The notes: generated from the sequence alone by a model not told the origin. A DNA stretch of 64,000 nucleotides from Hyphomicrobiales bacterium (GCA_900468805.1 UEIF01000019.1:1-64000); one strand, 5' to 3'; positions 17,131 to 26,259 are shown, counted from the first letter of the stretch. Made by a program: numbers and translations.

Positions 17131-17987
17131 CGGCGTCCCGCACAAGGCCCCACGCAACGAGGTATGGCGTCAGCGTGACGCGAAACGGCCCTCCACCGGA
17201 GGCGCCGGCCGTCCTTTATGCGGGCGATGTCATGCATCAGCGCATGAAGCCGTTCGGCCATCGCTTCCGGTACCGGGTCTTTTCATTGTCTATCGATCTC
17301 GACCGGGTCGAGGAAGCCGGGAGACTGTCGGCGCTGTTTTCGGTCAACAGAGGCAACCTCGTCTCCTTCCATGAGAAGGATCATGCGGAAGGCGGAAGCC
17401 TGCGCTCCTATGTTGAAGGCCTCCTTGCGGACGCCTGTGTCGAGCGACCGGCCCGGATCCTGCTTGTCTGTTATCCGCGGATCTTCGGTTACGTCTTCAA
17501 TCCGCTTTCGGTCTATTATGCCTATGACAGCGGGAATGCGCTGATCGCGCTGATCTACGAGGTGCGCAACACCTTCGGCGAGCGGCATAGTTATGTCTGC
17601 CCTGTCGAAGATGATGAAATCTCGGAAAGCGGTCTTCGCCAGACCTGCGAGAAGCTCTTTTACGTTTCTCCCTTCATCGGCACGGGCATGCGCTATCATT
17701 TCCGCATGCTGCCGCCGGGCCGCGAAATCCGCTGGCGCATCCTGGAAACCGATGCTGAAGGTCCGCTTCTTGCGGCAACGTTCTCCGGTCGGCAAAAGCC
17801 GCTGACTGGCAGAGCGTTGGGTTATCTTCTCGCGGCCATTCCCTTCCTGACCGTCAAGATCATGGCCGGCATCCATTGGGAGGCTCTGAAACTCTGGCTG
17901 AAGGGCGCTATCTATATTCGCCGGCCACCGCCTCCGGCCCCTGTGAGCGTAAAGCCGGCAAGCCGGCTTGCAGAAGCTGCGGAATGA
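17127..17987 (+). CDS. DUF1365 family protein
   Basis: 286 residues. Family marks are the N-terminal AVLYAGDVMHQRMKPFGHRF, then RIFGYVFNPLSVYYAYD and the central FYVSPFIGTGMRYHFRM. A hydrophobic stretch near residues 235-255 suggests membrane association. DUF1365 genes are found between COG2907 oxidoreductases and cyclopropane-synthase-like genes in many proteobacteria, often near ECF sigma/ChrR pairs, so a role in lipid modification is likely. The start at 17127 sits inside the upstream stop (ATGA). Activity unknown. Confidence 0.88.
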   Translation: MTASRTRPHATRYGVSVTRNGPPPEAPAVLYAGDVMHQRMKPFGHRFRYRVFSLSIDLDRVEEAGRLSALFSVNRGNLVSFHEKDHAEGGSLRSYVEGLLADACVERPARILLVCYPRIFGYVFNPLSVYYAYDSGNALIALIYEVRNTFGERHSYVCPVEDDEISESGLRQTCEKLFYVSPFIGTGMRYHFRMLPPGREIRWRILETDAEGPLLAATFSGRQKPLTGRALGYLLAAIPFLTVKIMAGIHWEALKLWLKGAIYIRRPPPPAPVSVKPASRLAEAAE

Positions 17988-18066
17988 ATCTAGCGTTCGC
18001 CTCAATCGCCGGAGGAGAGGCGCAGGCGTCGTCCCCAACCGGCCAGAAAATGCGGGAGGACGGACG

Positions 18067-19326
18067 ATGAGCAAAGCGCAAGACTGGAACCAAACTGCCC
18101 GGGATGCCGTGACACTGACGGCAGAAAACATCTCGCGCATCGTCAAGGGCTTGCCCTTCAAGGCCAAGCTTGCGCTGCGAGGTCTGCTGCGCATGCAGCA
18201 CGGTTCGCTTGCCGTCACACTGCCAGACGGGCGCAGGGTGCTGATCGAAGGCAGGAGCGCCGGGCCAAATGCCGCGCTGACACTGCGCAACTGGAATCTT
18301 GCCGGACGGGCACTGACAAGCGGCACGATCGGGCTTGCCGAAAGCTACATGGACGGCGACTGGGACAGCCCCGATATCACCGCTTTTCTCGAGCTTTTTC
18401 TCGTCAATGGCGATGCCGCGCATGGCTATTCCAATGGCAAACGTGGTGTTGGTCGTTTCGTGGAGCGCCTCCGGCACTGGATGAATGCCAATACGAAGAC
18501 CGGCTCCAAACGCAATATTTCGGCCCACTACGACCTCGGCAACGACTTCTACAAGCAATGGCTCGATCCGAGCATGACCTATTCCTCGGGGCTCTATTCG
18601 ACCGGCGCCAATGACCTGCAATCGGCGCAGAACGCGAAATACCGCTCGCTGGCGGAGGCGACCGGCATCCGCCCTGGTGATCATGTGCTTGAAATCGGCT
18701 GCGGCTGGGGCGGTTTTGCCGAGTTCGCGGCGAGCGAATTGAATTGCCGGGTGACGGGGCTGACCATCAGTCGCGAGCAGCTTGCCTTTGCGCAGGCGCG
18801 CATCAGCAAGGCAGGGCTCAGCGACAAGGTCGATTTCCGCTTCCAGGACTATCGCGACGAGACCGGGGTCTATGACCGCATCGTCTCGATCGAGATGTTC
18901 GAGGCCGTCGGCGAGAAATACTGGCCGGCCTATTTCTCCAAGCTGAAACAGTGCCTGAAGCCAGGCGGCAAGGCGGGGCTGCAGATTATTACGATCCGTC
19001 CCGAAGCCTTCGAGCAATATCGCAGCAATCCGGACTTTATCCAGAAATACGTTTTCCCCGGCGGCATGCTGCCGACGCGTCATCATCTTGCCGAACTCGG
19101 CAGGAAGATGGACCTGTCACTGGTCAGGGACTTCGGCTTCGGCCTCGATTACGCCCGTACGCTGGCGGAATGGCGCGAGCGGTTCTGGTCCGTATGGCAC
19201 AAGCTCCCACCGATGGGTTTCGACGACCGGTTCAAGCGCCTCTGGGAATTCTATCTGTTCTATTGCGAGGCCGGCTTCCGCGCCCGCAATATCGATGTGC
19301 GGCAGGTGGTCTTTTCGCGCAGTTGA
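18067..19326 (+). CDS. cfa: Cyclopropane-fatty-acyl-phospholipid synthase family methyltransferase
   Basis: 419 residues. SAM-binding motif I is VLEIGCGWGGFAEFAA, preceded by the family block NISAHYDLGNDFYKQWLD and MTYSSGLY, and followed by VSIEMFEAVGEKYW, which holds acyl-chain and bicarbonate residues. Such enzymes add a methyl-derived carbon across a cis double bond of membrane lipids. In this operon type some homologues (Rhodobacter UfaM) instead feed furan-containing fatty acids, so the product is open. ATG at 18067; 79 bases separate it from DUF1365. Last gene of the operon, ending one base before the convergent SDR. Confidence 0.88.
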   Translation: MSKAQDWNQTARDAVTLTAENISRIVKGLPFKAKLALRGLLRMQHGSLAVTLPDGRRVLIEGRSAGPNAALTLRNWNLAGRALTSGTIGLAESYMDGDWDSPDITAFLELFLVNGDAAHGYSNGKRGVGRFVERLRHWMNANTKTGSKRNISAHYDLGNDFYKQWLDPSMTYSSGLYSTGANDLQSAQNAKYRSLAEATGIRPGDHVLEIGCGWGGFAEFAASELNCRVTGLTISREQLAFAQARISKAGLSDKVDFRFQDYRDETGVYDRIVSIEMFEAVGEKYWPAYFSKLKQCLKPGGKAGLQIITIRPEAFEQYRSNPDFIQKYVFPGGMLPTRHHLAELGRKMDLSLVRDFGFGLDYARTLAEWRERFWSVWHKLPPMGFDDRFKRLWEFYLFYCEAGFRARNIDVRQVVFSRS

Positions 19327-20160
19327 TCACTCGGCCGGATGCGGCGTCGCCGGACGGTGACTGGCGTTGGCAGGTCGCTCGCCCCAGCCGGTGAAGCGGT
19401 TCACCAGTGCGAAATAGAGACCATAGGGCAATATCCGCAGGAACTTCAGCACATAGGTGAAGCGCCTCGGGAAAGTGATCTCGAAGGCCTGCGATTTGAG
19501 GCCCGTCGCAATCCGCTCGGCTGCCGTCTCAGGCGAAACGAGTGCTGGCATGGGAAAGCCATTCTTGCGCGTTGCCGGCGTATCGACGAAGCCCGGATTG
19601 ATGAGTTGGATGCGGATGCCGATCTTGTCGAGATCGAATTTCAGGCTTTCGGCCATATTGATCAGCGCAGCTTTGGTCGCGCCGTACGCGGCGCTGGTCG
19701 GCAATCCTGAGTAACCCGTCACCGAGGACACGATGGCGATCTGGCCCTGCCCTTTCGCCTTCATATGGCTGATCGCCGGCAGCAGGCAATTGACGACGCC
19801 TGACAGATTGACGGCAAAAGTCTTCTCAAAATCGGCCCGGTTCAGATCTTCGCCGTGAACGGGCTGATAGACGCCTGCACACAGGATCGCCATGGCGAGC
19901 GCACCGTGCTCATATTCGATCGAGGCCATGACATGTTCCATGTCCTCGGCATCGGTCACATCGCCATCGAGCACGATGATGCTGCCAGGCAGTCCGGCTG
20001 CCTCGACCTGCAATTCCACCAGCTTTTCGTGATTGCGTGCCGTGGCTGCGACCTGGTATCCCTCGCCTGCAAGCTTCAACGCCAGCGCCCGCCCTATTCC
20101 AGAGCTGGCACCGGAAATCCAGACGATACCATGTTCCGGGCGGGCAATGAAATTACGCAT
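19327..20160 (-). CDS. Short-chain dehydrogenase/reductase of the ChrR locus
   Basis: 277 residues, classical SDR. Cofactor motif WISGASSGIGRALALKLA, the NNAG-equivalent LCAGVYQ, and catalytic Ser-Tyr-Lys in VSSVTGYSGLPTSAAYGATKAA cut by the usual spacing. The last ~60 residues are hydrophobic and basic (YVLKFLRILPYGLYFALV), suggesting contact with the membrane and a lipid-like substrate. It lies 99 bases downstream of the ChrR-like gene on the same strand with no clear promoter between, so probably one transcript. An SDR of this kind also sits in the Rhodobacter RpoE-ChrR regulon. Confidence 0.87.
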   Translation of the reverse strand: MRNFIARPEHGIVWISGASSGIGRALALKLAGEGYQVAATARNHEKLVELQVEAAGLPGSIIVLDGDVTDAEDMEHVMASIEYEHGALAMAILCAGVYQPVHGEDLNRADFEKTFAVNLSGVVNCLLPAISHMKAKGQGQIAIVSSVTGYSGLPTSAAYGATKAALINMAESLKFDLDKIGIRIQLINPGFVDTPATRKNGFPMPALVSPETAAERIATGLKSQAFEITFPRRFTYVLKFLRILPYGLYFALVNRFTGWGERPANASHRPATPHPAE

Positions 20161-20259
20161 GACACTTCCTCCAGTCTGCCGATATGAACTCGAAAACAGG
20201 CCCGGAAGTTCCTCATCCTCTCCCGGGACAATGGCTCTATCACAGCATTGTGGCTGCTT

Positions 20260-20904
20260 TCAGCCGATGAGGTCGCCGAGGATCTGCCGGAAGGAGCCGG
20301 TAAGCTTGATCGGCCCATCAGAAACGGCAAAGGCGATGCAGGGCCGATCTTTTTCAGCGACGGGGCGATGGTCGACAGTCGCGTCAGCAACCGAGATATC
20401 TCCCGGCCCGAAACGGCCGCGCTCGTCGCGGAAAGCGCCATCGAGGATGAGGATCAGTTCCATGCCCGCATGCGTGTGGGCAGGCAGCGCACGGCCCGGC
20501 CGTATCCACATCAGGCTGACCTCGCAGCCGTCTATATCGGTCGCATATTCCTTAAAGCCTGGAAGACGCTTGCGCCACGGCACGTCATCGACTTCGAAAC
20601 CGACGAGATTGCGCAAGGCCCGCGGGAAAAGGGCTCCCTGCGGACGCGACGGCAGCTTCGGAAGGGAAGCAGGAGCCTTCGAGCCGAAGATTGCCGCGAG
20701 CTTCGCGTCGCGTTCGCTGATCGGGCTTGCCGGGGCACTTTCCAGAGCCTCTCCCGCCAGTCGTTCGAGGTCGGCCACCAGACTTCGATTGTCCGGTTTC
20801 ATTTCCAGATGGGATTCCACGAGTGCGCGGGCCGGCTCCGGAAGGGAACCAGCAACAAAATGCGCCATCAATGCATCGATCGTGTCGATATGCTCGTGAA
20901 CCAT
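20260..20904 (-). CDS. chrR: ChrR-like cupin anti-sigma factor lacking zinc cysteines
   Basis: 214 residues, matching the 213 of Rhodobacter ChrR, which holds sigma-E inactive until singlet oxygen appears. The N-terminal anti-sigma region (MAHFVAGSLPEPARALVESH) keeps His32 but has Lys36 and Asn39 where ChrR has the zinc ligands Cys35 and Cys38. The C-terminal cupin is intact: His143, His145, Glu149 (PAHTHAGMEL) and His179. I chose the ATG at 20904, not the in-frame codons at 20955 or 20985, because a TGATCC-N18-TATGGA promoter covers 20984-20955 and the length then fits the family. No sigma gene lies beside it. Confidence 0.82.
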   Translation of the reverse strand: MVHEHIDTIDALMAHFVAGSLPEPARALVESHLEMKPDNRSLVADLERLAGEALESAPASPISERDAKLAAIFGSKAPASLPKLPSRPQGALFPRALRNLVGFEVDDVPWRKRLPGFKEYATDIDGCEVSLMWIRPGRALPAHTHAGMELILILDGAFRDERGRFGPGDISVADATVDHRPVAEKDRPCIAFAVSDGPIKLTGSFRQILGDLIG

Positions 20905-20954
20905 GTCGGATTCGGTCACGCCTTGTTCCTGCGCCCGTGCTTGCTTTGTCGTCA

Positions 20955-20984
20955 TCCATACGCCGAAAGTCAATCTTCGGATCA
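20955..20984 (-). promoter_or_regulatory. ECF sigma (RpoE/ChrR-type) promoter of chrR
   Basis: On the minus strand TGATCC (20984-20979), an 18-base spacer and TATGGA (20960-20955). Same -35 hexamer and spacing as the photolyase operon promoter. Transcription would begin near 20948, leaving a ~44-base leader before the ATG at 20904. Confidence 0.55.
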
Positions 20985-21130
20985 CTAACGGTCGGACGCA
21001 CAGCGAAGGGCTGGAATTGGAAGACTAATTTTATCGCGGGCTCCAAAGGCATGGAATAGGATTTCTTGCCAATGCCGCCTTGTGAAGGGAAAAGACCGTT
21101 CCTAAACTATGCGTAAACGAGGCAGATTCC

Positions 21131-22171
21131 ATGACCTTCCACCCCTCCGTAATCGAGGCTATCGGCAACACGCCCCTCATCAAGCTCAAGGGTGTTTCCG
21201 AGGCGACCGGCTGCACCATTCTCGGCAAGGCCGAATTTCTCAATCCCGGCCAATCGGTAAAGGACCGAGCGGCGCTCTATATCATTCGTGACGCTGAGAA
21301 AAAGGGCCTGCTCAAGCCCGGCGGCGTCATCGTCGAAGGCACGGCTGGCAATACCGGGATCGGCCTGACACTCGTTGCGAAGGCGCTCGGCTATCGTACC
21401 GTCATCGTCATTCCGGAAACGCAAAGCCAGGAAAAGAAGGATGCGCTGCGGCTGCTCGGCGCCGAGCTCGTGGAAGTTCCAGCCGTTCCCTACAAGAACC
21501 CGAACAATTACGTGAAGGTTTCGGGCCGCCTTGCTGAGCAACTTGCCAAGAGCGAGCCCAACGGCGCGATCTGGGCCAACCAGTTCGACAACGTGGCCAA
21601 CCGGCAGGCACATATCGAAACGACGGCACCCGAGATCTGGAACGATACCGAGGGCAAGGTCGACGGCTTCATCTGCTCGGTCGGCTCGGGCGGTACGCTT
21701 GCCGGCGTGGCGGCAGGTCTCAAGGCCTTCAACAAGGACATCAAGATCGGCATTGCCGATCCCGAGGGCGCCGCGCTCTACGAATTCTACGCGAACGGCA
21801 CGTTGAAGTCCGAGGGCTCGTCGATCACGGAAGGCATCGGCCAGGGGCGCATCACCGCCAACCTCGAAGGTTTCACGCCCGATTTCTCCTATCACGTCAC
21901 CGATGCCGAGTCGCTGCCCTACCTCTTCGATCTCGTCCAGAATGAGGGGCTTTGCCTTGGCGGCTCCACGGCAATCAACATTGCCGGCGCCGTGCGTCTT
22001 GCGAAGGATCTCGGGCCCGGCCACACGGTCGTGACAATCCTCTGCGACTATGGCAATCGCTATCAGTCCAAGCTCTTCAATCCGGATTTCCTTTCATCCA
22101 AGAGCCTTCCCATTCCCGGATGGATGGTCGGCTCGACGGATATCAAAATACCCTACGAACCCGCAGCGTGA
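21131..22171 (+). CDS. cysK: Cysteine synthase A (O-acetylserine sulfhydrylase)
   Basis: 346 residues, PLP enzyme making cysteine from O-acetylserine and sulfide. The N-terminal block IGNTPLIKLKGVSEATGCTI and NPGQSVKDRAALYIIRDAEK contain the PLP lysine (SVKDR); EGTAGNTGIGLTLVAKALGY is the substrate loop and GSGGTLAGVAAGLK the phosphate loop. Slightly longer than E. coli CysK (323) through a C-terminal extension ending IPYEPAA. Only 6 bases separate it from the AlaX gene, and a sulfurtransferase follows, so the three likely form an operon. Divergent from chrR. Confidence 0.93.
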   Translation: MTFHPSVIEAIGNTPLIKLKGVSEATGCTILGKAEFLNPGQSVKDRAALYIIRDAEKKGLLKPGGVIVEGTAGNTGIGLTLVAKALGYRTVIVIPETQSQEKKDALRLLGAELVEVPAVPYKNPNNYVKVSGRLAEQLAKSEPNGAIWANQFDNVANRQAHIETTAPEIWNDTEGKVDGFICSVGSGGTLAGVAAGLKAFNKDIKIGIADPEGAALYEFYANGTLKSEGSSITEGIGQGRITANLEGFTPDFSYHVTDAESLPYLFDLVQNEGLCLGGSTAINIAGAVRLAKDLGPGHTVVTILCDYGNRYQSKLFNPDFLSSKSLPIPGWMVGSTDIKIPYEPAA

Positions 22172-22177
22172 GCCTCG

Positions 22178-22915
22178 ATGCCAGTCAATGCCCTCTACCG
22201 TGACGACTTCTATCTCTCCACCTGCGAAGCGGTCGTCACGGCCGTTCACGAGGACGGGGGCATTGAACTGGACCAGACCTGCTTTTACGCCACATCGGGA
22301 GGGCAGCCGGGTGATACCGGTTTCTTCGAACGGGCTGACGGTTCCAAGATAGAGCTTGGTCAGGCAAAGCACGGCGCGACCAAGGACATCATCATCCATG
22401 TACCGCTGGAAGGTCAGCCGCGCCCTGATAACGGCGAGAAGCTGGTGCTGCACATCGACTGGCCGCGCCGCTACAAGCTGATGCGCATGCATACAGCCTG
22501 CCATCTTCTGTCCGTCGTCTGTTCCTATCCGATCACGGGGGCTGCCGTCGGCGAGGACGAAAGCCGCGTCGACTTCGACATGGCCGATACGATCGACAAG
22601 GACGACGTGACGGCCAAGCTCATGGATCTCGTCAACCAGAATCATCCGGTCTATCTTCAGTGGATTACAGATGAGGAGCTTGCGGCCAATCCCGGCATCG
22701 TCAAATCGAAGAACGTGCGCCCCCCTGTTGGCCTCGGCCGCGTCAGCCTCGTCAGCATCGGCGAGAATTCGGCTGTTGACAGTCAGCCCTGCGGCGGCAC
22801 GCATGTTTCGGAAACACAGGAAGTCGGCCAGATTCATATTGCCAAGATCGAGAAGAAGGGCAAAGAGAACCGGCGCTTCCGCATTCGCTTCGGCACGCCC
22901 GGCGACGAAGCCTGA
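22178..22915 (+). CDS. alaX: Alanyl-tRNA editing protein AlaX
   Basis: 245 residues, free-standing editing domain that removes Ser or Gly from mischarged tRNA-Ala. The zinc-site residues are the HxxxH in RMHTACHLLSVVC and the CxxxH in SQPCGGTHVSETQEVG; the GG motif YATSGGQPGDTG is near residue 35, as in the larger AlaX-II type. Six bases after cysK, so co-transcribed. The link to cysteine synthesis is not obvious; it may just be operon packing. Confidence 0.92.
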   Translation: MPVNALYRDDFYLSTCEAVVTAVHEDGGIELDQTCFYATSGGQPGDTGFFERADGSKIELGQAKHGATKDIIIHVPLEGQPRPDNGEKLVLHIDWPRRYKLMRMHTACHLLSVVCSYPITGAAVGEDESRVDFDMADTIDKDDVTAKLMDLVNQNHPVYLQWITDEELAANPGIVKSKNVRPPVGLGRVSLVSIGENSAVDSQPCGGTHVSETQEVGQIHIAKIEKKGKENRRFRIRFGTPGDEA

Positions 22916-22959
22916 TAGACGATGCCTGCCATTTGGGCCTGATATTTGGGGAGATCATC

Positions 22960-23829
22960 ATGAGTGACACCAAGAGCCGTTTCGTTGTTTCGGCCGACTG
23001 GCTGCAGGCTGAACTCGGTAAGTCCGACCTGCGTGTTCTCGACGCATCCTTCTATCTTCCGGCGCAGAAACGCGACGCCGATGCAGAATATGCCGCCGGC
23101 CATATTCCCGGCGCGATCCGTTTCGATCAGGACAAGATCGCTGACCATTCGACCAACCTGCCCCACACGATCCCCGCGCCCGATTATTTCGCCGCTCAGG
23201 TCGGCAAGCTCGGCATCAGTGAGAACGACCGCATCGTCGTCTATGACGGCATCGGCATGTTTGCCTCGCCCCGCGTCTGGTGGCTGTTCCGTGTGATGGG
23301 CGCAAAGAACGTCTTCGTGCTCGATGGGGGGTTGGATGGCTGGAAAGCCGAAGGCCGGCCACTCGAAACCGAGGTGCCGCACCATGCCCCGGCGACATTC
23401 AAGACAAATTACGATGCCAGCCGCGTCGTTCATCTCGAGCAGATGCGCGATATCGTAGCCAGCAGCGCCCTACAGATTGCCGATGCCCGCAGCGCCGGGC
23501 GTTTCGCCGCCGCAGAGCCCGAACCCCGCGCTGGCATGCGCTCCGGCCATATGCCCGGCGCGCGCAGCCTGCCTTCAGGCGTCTTCGCCAACCAGGGCCG
23601 CTTCAAATCGCTGCCGGAATTGAAGCAGACGATCGAGGATGCCGGCATCGACCTTACCAAGCCGGTCGTCACTTCCTGCGGTTCGGGCATTACGGCCGCG
23701 ATCATCACACTGGCGCTGGAATCGCTCGGCCATACCGACAACAAGCTCTATGACGGCTCCTGGAGCGAATGGGGTAGCCGTGAGGACACGCCCGTCGTCA
23801 CCGGCCCGCCTGAACCGGTCAAAGCCTGA
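22960..23829 (+). CDS. sseA: 3-mercaptopyruvate sulfurtransferase
   Basis: 289 residues, two rhodanese domains: an inactive N-terminal one (residues ~10-130, AEYAAGHIPGAIRFD) and an active C-terminal one with the persulfide cysteine in TSCGSGITAAIITLAL. The loop CGSG rather than CRxGxT marks mercaptopyruvate preference over thiosulfate. ATG 22960 has GGGGAG 6 bases upstream; the frame opens 9 codons earlier without a site. Probably in one unit with cysK and alaX, a plausible cysteine synthesis and breakdown grouping. Confidence 0.92.
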   Translation: MSDTKSRFVVSADWLQAELGKSDLRVLDASFYLPAQKRDADAEYAAGHIPGAIRFDQDKIADHSTNLPHTIPAPDYFAAQVGKLGISENDRIVVYDGIGMFASPRVWWLFRVMGAKNVFVLDGGLDGWKAEGRPLETEVPHHAPATFKTNYDASRVVHLEQMRDIVASSALQIADARSAGRFAAAEPEPRAGMRSGHMPGARSLPSGVFANQGRFKSLPELKQTIEDAGIDLTKPVVTSCGSGITAAIITLALESLGHTDNKLYDGSWSEWGSREDTPVVTGPPEPVKA

Positions 23830-23834
23830 CCGCC

Positions 23835-24395
23835 ATGGGAAAGACGCCCGCCTCGCTCAAGGCCCATATTACGCGGCTTGAAATGGTCGCTCCGCCGAAG
23901 GCAAGCCTGCCTGTGCCCGTCAACATCCAGACGGCAATCATGCGCGCGCCAGAAATTCCCCTGGCCTTCTATCGCTATCTCTACCGGCAGGTGGGCGCGC
24001 GCTGGCAGTGGGTCGAACGTCTCAGGATGAGCGACGAGGAACTGACCGCGGTGCTGCATGACAAGCGCAACAATATCAGCGTGCTGTACGTAAACGGTGC
24101 GCCGGCCGGCTTCTTCGAGTATCTCTGCGAGGACGAGGATACGATCGAGCTCTGCCATTTCGGGCTCTTCGAACATGCGCTCGGCCTCGGTATCGGCAAA
24201 TGGTTCCTGCTCCAGGCGCTCTACGCCATCTGGACGCTGAACCCGAAGAAGGTCACCACGACCACCAACAATCTCGACCATCCGCGCGCATTGCAGCTCT
24301 ACCAGATGTTCGGTTTCTCTCCGGTCTCTACCGGCACCGGGATCGTCAGACCGTTGAGCGACAAGGAATTGCTGGAAATAGCCAGAAAAAGCTGA
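23835..24395 (+). CDS. GNAT family N-acetyltransferase
   Basis: 186 residues. The acetyl-CoA pyrophosphate loop is visible as HALGLGIGKWFLLQAL (R/Q-x-x-G-x-G/A pattern, with Leu-Gly-Ile-Gly), and motif B as NLDHPRALQLYQMFGFSPV. The substrate is unknown. It begins 5 bases after sseA and belongs to the same transcription unit. A proline-rich N-terminal 30 residues precede the fold. Family secure, function not. Confidence 0.85.
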   Translation: MGKTPASLKAHITRLEMVAPPKASLPVPVNIQTAIMRAPEIPLAFYRYLYRQVGARWQWVERLRMSDEELTAVLHDKRNNISVLYVNGAPAGFFEYLCEDEDTIELCHFGLFEHALGLGIGKWFLLQALYAIWTLNPKKVTTTTNNLDHPRALQLYQMFGFSPVSTGTGIVRPLSDKELLEIARKS

Positions 24396-24502
24396 CTGCG
24401 TTTGCAGGCGCAAACTACCCTTTGCCGGTCCGAAGCAAGAATCGGGTGGCTTGGGCAACCGTCAGCGCAGACACTATGGCAAAGCTCACAAGGAGATTTG
24501 CC

Positions 24503-25012
24503 ATGACCAGCATTCAGTTTTCCGCCATGCCGACAGCAGATGCCGAAGCGCTCTGGAGCGGCAGCCATGACGCCTATGACCGTTCACCGGAAATGCTGGT
24601 TTCCGACGGCGATGGTTATCCCTGCCGGCACTGCCTGAAAAATATCGGTGCCGGCGAGGAACTCATCGTCTTCGCCTATCGGCCCTTTCCGGAACTGCAA
24701 CCCTATGCCGAGACCGGACCGATCTTCCTCCACAAGCAGCCCTGCAAGCGCTATTCCGCTGACGAGGTTCTGCCTCCGGTGCTGACCACGAGCCCGGATT
24801 TCATTGTCCGCGGCTATGGCGAGAACGACAGGATTGTTTATGGCACCGGCGCGGTCACGGCGATCGAGAAAATTCCCGGCTATGCGGCCGAACTGCTCGC
24901 GCGGCCCGGCATCGCCTATGTGCATGTACGCTCGGCCCGCAACAATTGCTATCAGTGCCGGATCGACAAAGTAAAAGCGCCGGCCCTTGCGGAATCCGGC
25001 GCCCTTGATTGA
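24503..25012 (+). CDS. DUF1203 family protein
   Basis: 169 residues. The family block DGYPCRHCLKNIGAGEELIV and the C-terminal AYVHVRSARNNCYQCRIDKV (with paired cysteines) identify DUF1203. No activity is known for the family. The ATG at 24503 has AAGGAG 8 bases upstream; 107 bases of non-coding DNA separate it from the acetyltransferase. It converges with alanine dehydrogenase, 16 bases away. Confidence 0.82.
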   Translation: MTSIQFSAMPTADAEALWSGSHDAYDRSPEMLVSDGDGYPCRHCLKNIGAGEELIVFAYRPFPELQPYAETGPIFLHKQPCKRYSADEVLPPVLTTSPDFIVRGYGENDRIVYGTGAVTAIEKIPGYAAELLARPGIAYVHVRSARNNCYQCRIDKVKAPALAESGALD

Positions 25013-25028
25013 CCTAAAGTCAGTTAGT

Positions 25029-26147
25029 TTACGCGACGTTCAGCGCGCTTTCCGGGGCAACGGCTTCGTATCCCAGGGCCTCGGCAACCGGCTTGTTGGT
25101 GATACGACCCTTATGAACGTTCAACCCGTTGCGCAGATGCTTGTCCTCGGCAATAGCGCGCAGGCCACGATCGGCAAGCGCCAGGCCGTGGACGAGCGTC
25201 GCGTTGTTCAGCGCATGGGCTGACGTGACGGGAACGGCGCCCGGCATGTTGGCGACGCAATAATGCACGACGTCGTCGACGACATAGGTCGGGTCGGAAT
25301 GCGTCGTGGCGTGCGAAGTTTCAAAGCAGCCACCCTGGTCGATAGCGACGTCGACGATGACGGAACCCTTCTTCATTCCCGAGAGCATTTCACGGGTGAC
25401 GAGCTTCGGCGCGGCTGCACCGGGAATCAGCACGGCGCCGATGACGAGGTCGGCGGAGAAGACTTCTTCTTCCAGCGCCTGGATGCTGGAATAGCGCGTA
25501 TGGATACGGCCGTTGAAAATGTCGTCGAGTTGGCGCAGGCGCGGCAGTGACTTGTCGAGAATGCTGACATCGGCGCCGAGACCGGCAGCCATCTTGGCCG
25601 CATGCAGGCCGACGACGCCGCCGCCGATGATGGCGACTTTGGCCGGCAGAACACCGGGCACGCCGCCGAGCAGGATGCCGAGGCCGCCATTGGCCTTCTG
25701 CAGCGCCGTGGCGCCTGCCTGGATCGACAGACGGCCGGCAACTTCGGACATTGGCGCCAGCAAAGGCAGGCCGCCACGCTCGTCTGTCACCGTCTCATAG
25801 GCAATGGCGGTAACGCCAGATGCCAACAGACCCTTGGTCTGTTCCGGATCGGGCGCGAGATGCAGGTAGGTGTAAAGAAGCTGACCGTCGCGGAGCTGCG
25901 CCCATTCCGAAGGCTGGGGCTCCTTGACCTTGACGACCATGTCGCACTTTTCGAAGATATCCTTGGCAGAGGCGGCGATCTTCGCGCCAGCGGCCGCATA
26001 GGCAGCATCGTCGGCACCGATGCCGGCACCTGCCTTGGTTTCGACCCAGACCTCGTGGCCGTGGGCGACATATTCTCTCACTGAAGCCGGCGTCAGACCG
26101 ACGCGATATTCATGGTTCTTGATTTCCTTCGGGCAGCCGACACGCAT
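25029..26147 (-). CDS. ald: Alanine dehydrogenase
   Basis: 372 residues, the usual length. NAD-dependent interconversion of L-alanine with pyruvate and ammonia; in rhizobia it affects alanine export and nitrogen balance. N-terminus [20 protein letters not shown] is the family signature; the substrate lysine and histidine lie in VVKVKEPQ and [12 protein letters not shown], and the NAD fold at [18 protein letters not shown]. Start 26147 has GAGAGGAA 5-12 bases upstream. Divergent from the Lrp-type regulator, which likely controls it. Confidence 0.95.
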   Translation of the reverse strand: MRVGCPKEIKNHEYRVGLTPASVREYVAHGHEVWVETKAGAGIGADDAAYAAAGAKIAASAKDIFEKCDMVVKVKEPQPSEWAQLRDGQLLYTYLHLAPDPEQTKGLLASGVTAIAYETVTDERGGLPLLAPMSEVAGRLSIQAGATALQKANGGLGILLGGVPGVLPAKVAIIGGGVVGLHAAKMAAGLGADVSILDKSLPRLRQLDDIFNGRIHTRYSSIQALEEEVFSADLVIGAVLIPGAAAPKLVTREMLSGMKKGSVIVDVAIDQGGCFETSHATTHSDPTYVVDDVVHYCVANMPGAVPVTSAHALNNATLVHGLALADRGLRAIAEDKHLRNGLNVHKGRITNKPVAEALGYEAVAPESALNVA

Positions 26148-26259
26148 TCGCGTTCCTCTCATTTTATGTCCGCGTTGCGCGGAACGTTTTCTCTCTCCTC
26201 AATCCAAGCACCACAGCCACGAAATGTCCTTGCAAAGAGGATTTGCGTGAAAGCAAAGT

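Noticed and set aside
17908..19086. 392-codon minus-strand frame across the cyclopropane-synthase-like gene
   Set aside because: Shadow of a real gene in a high-GC genome; no domain, no ribosome site, full overlap with a well-supported gene.
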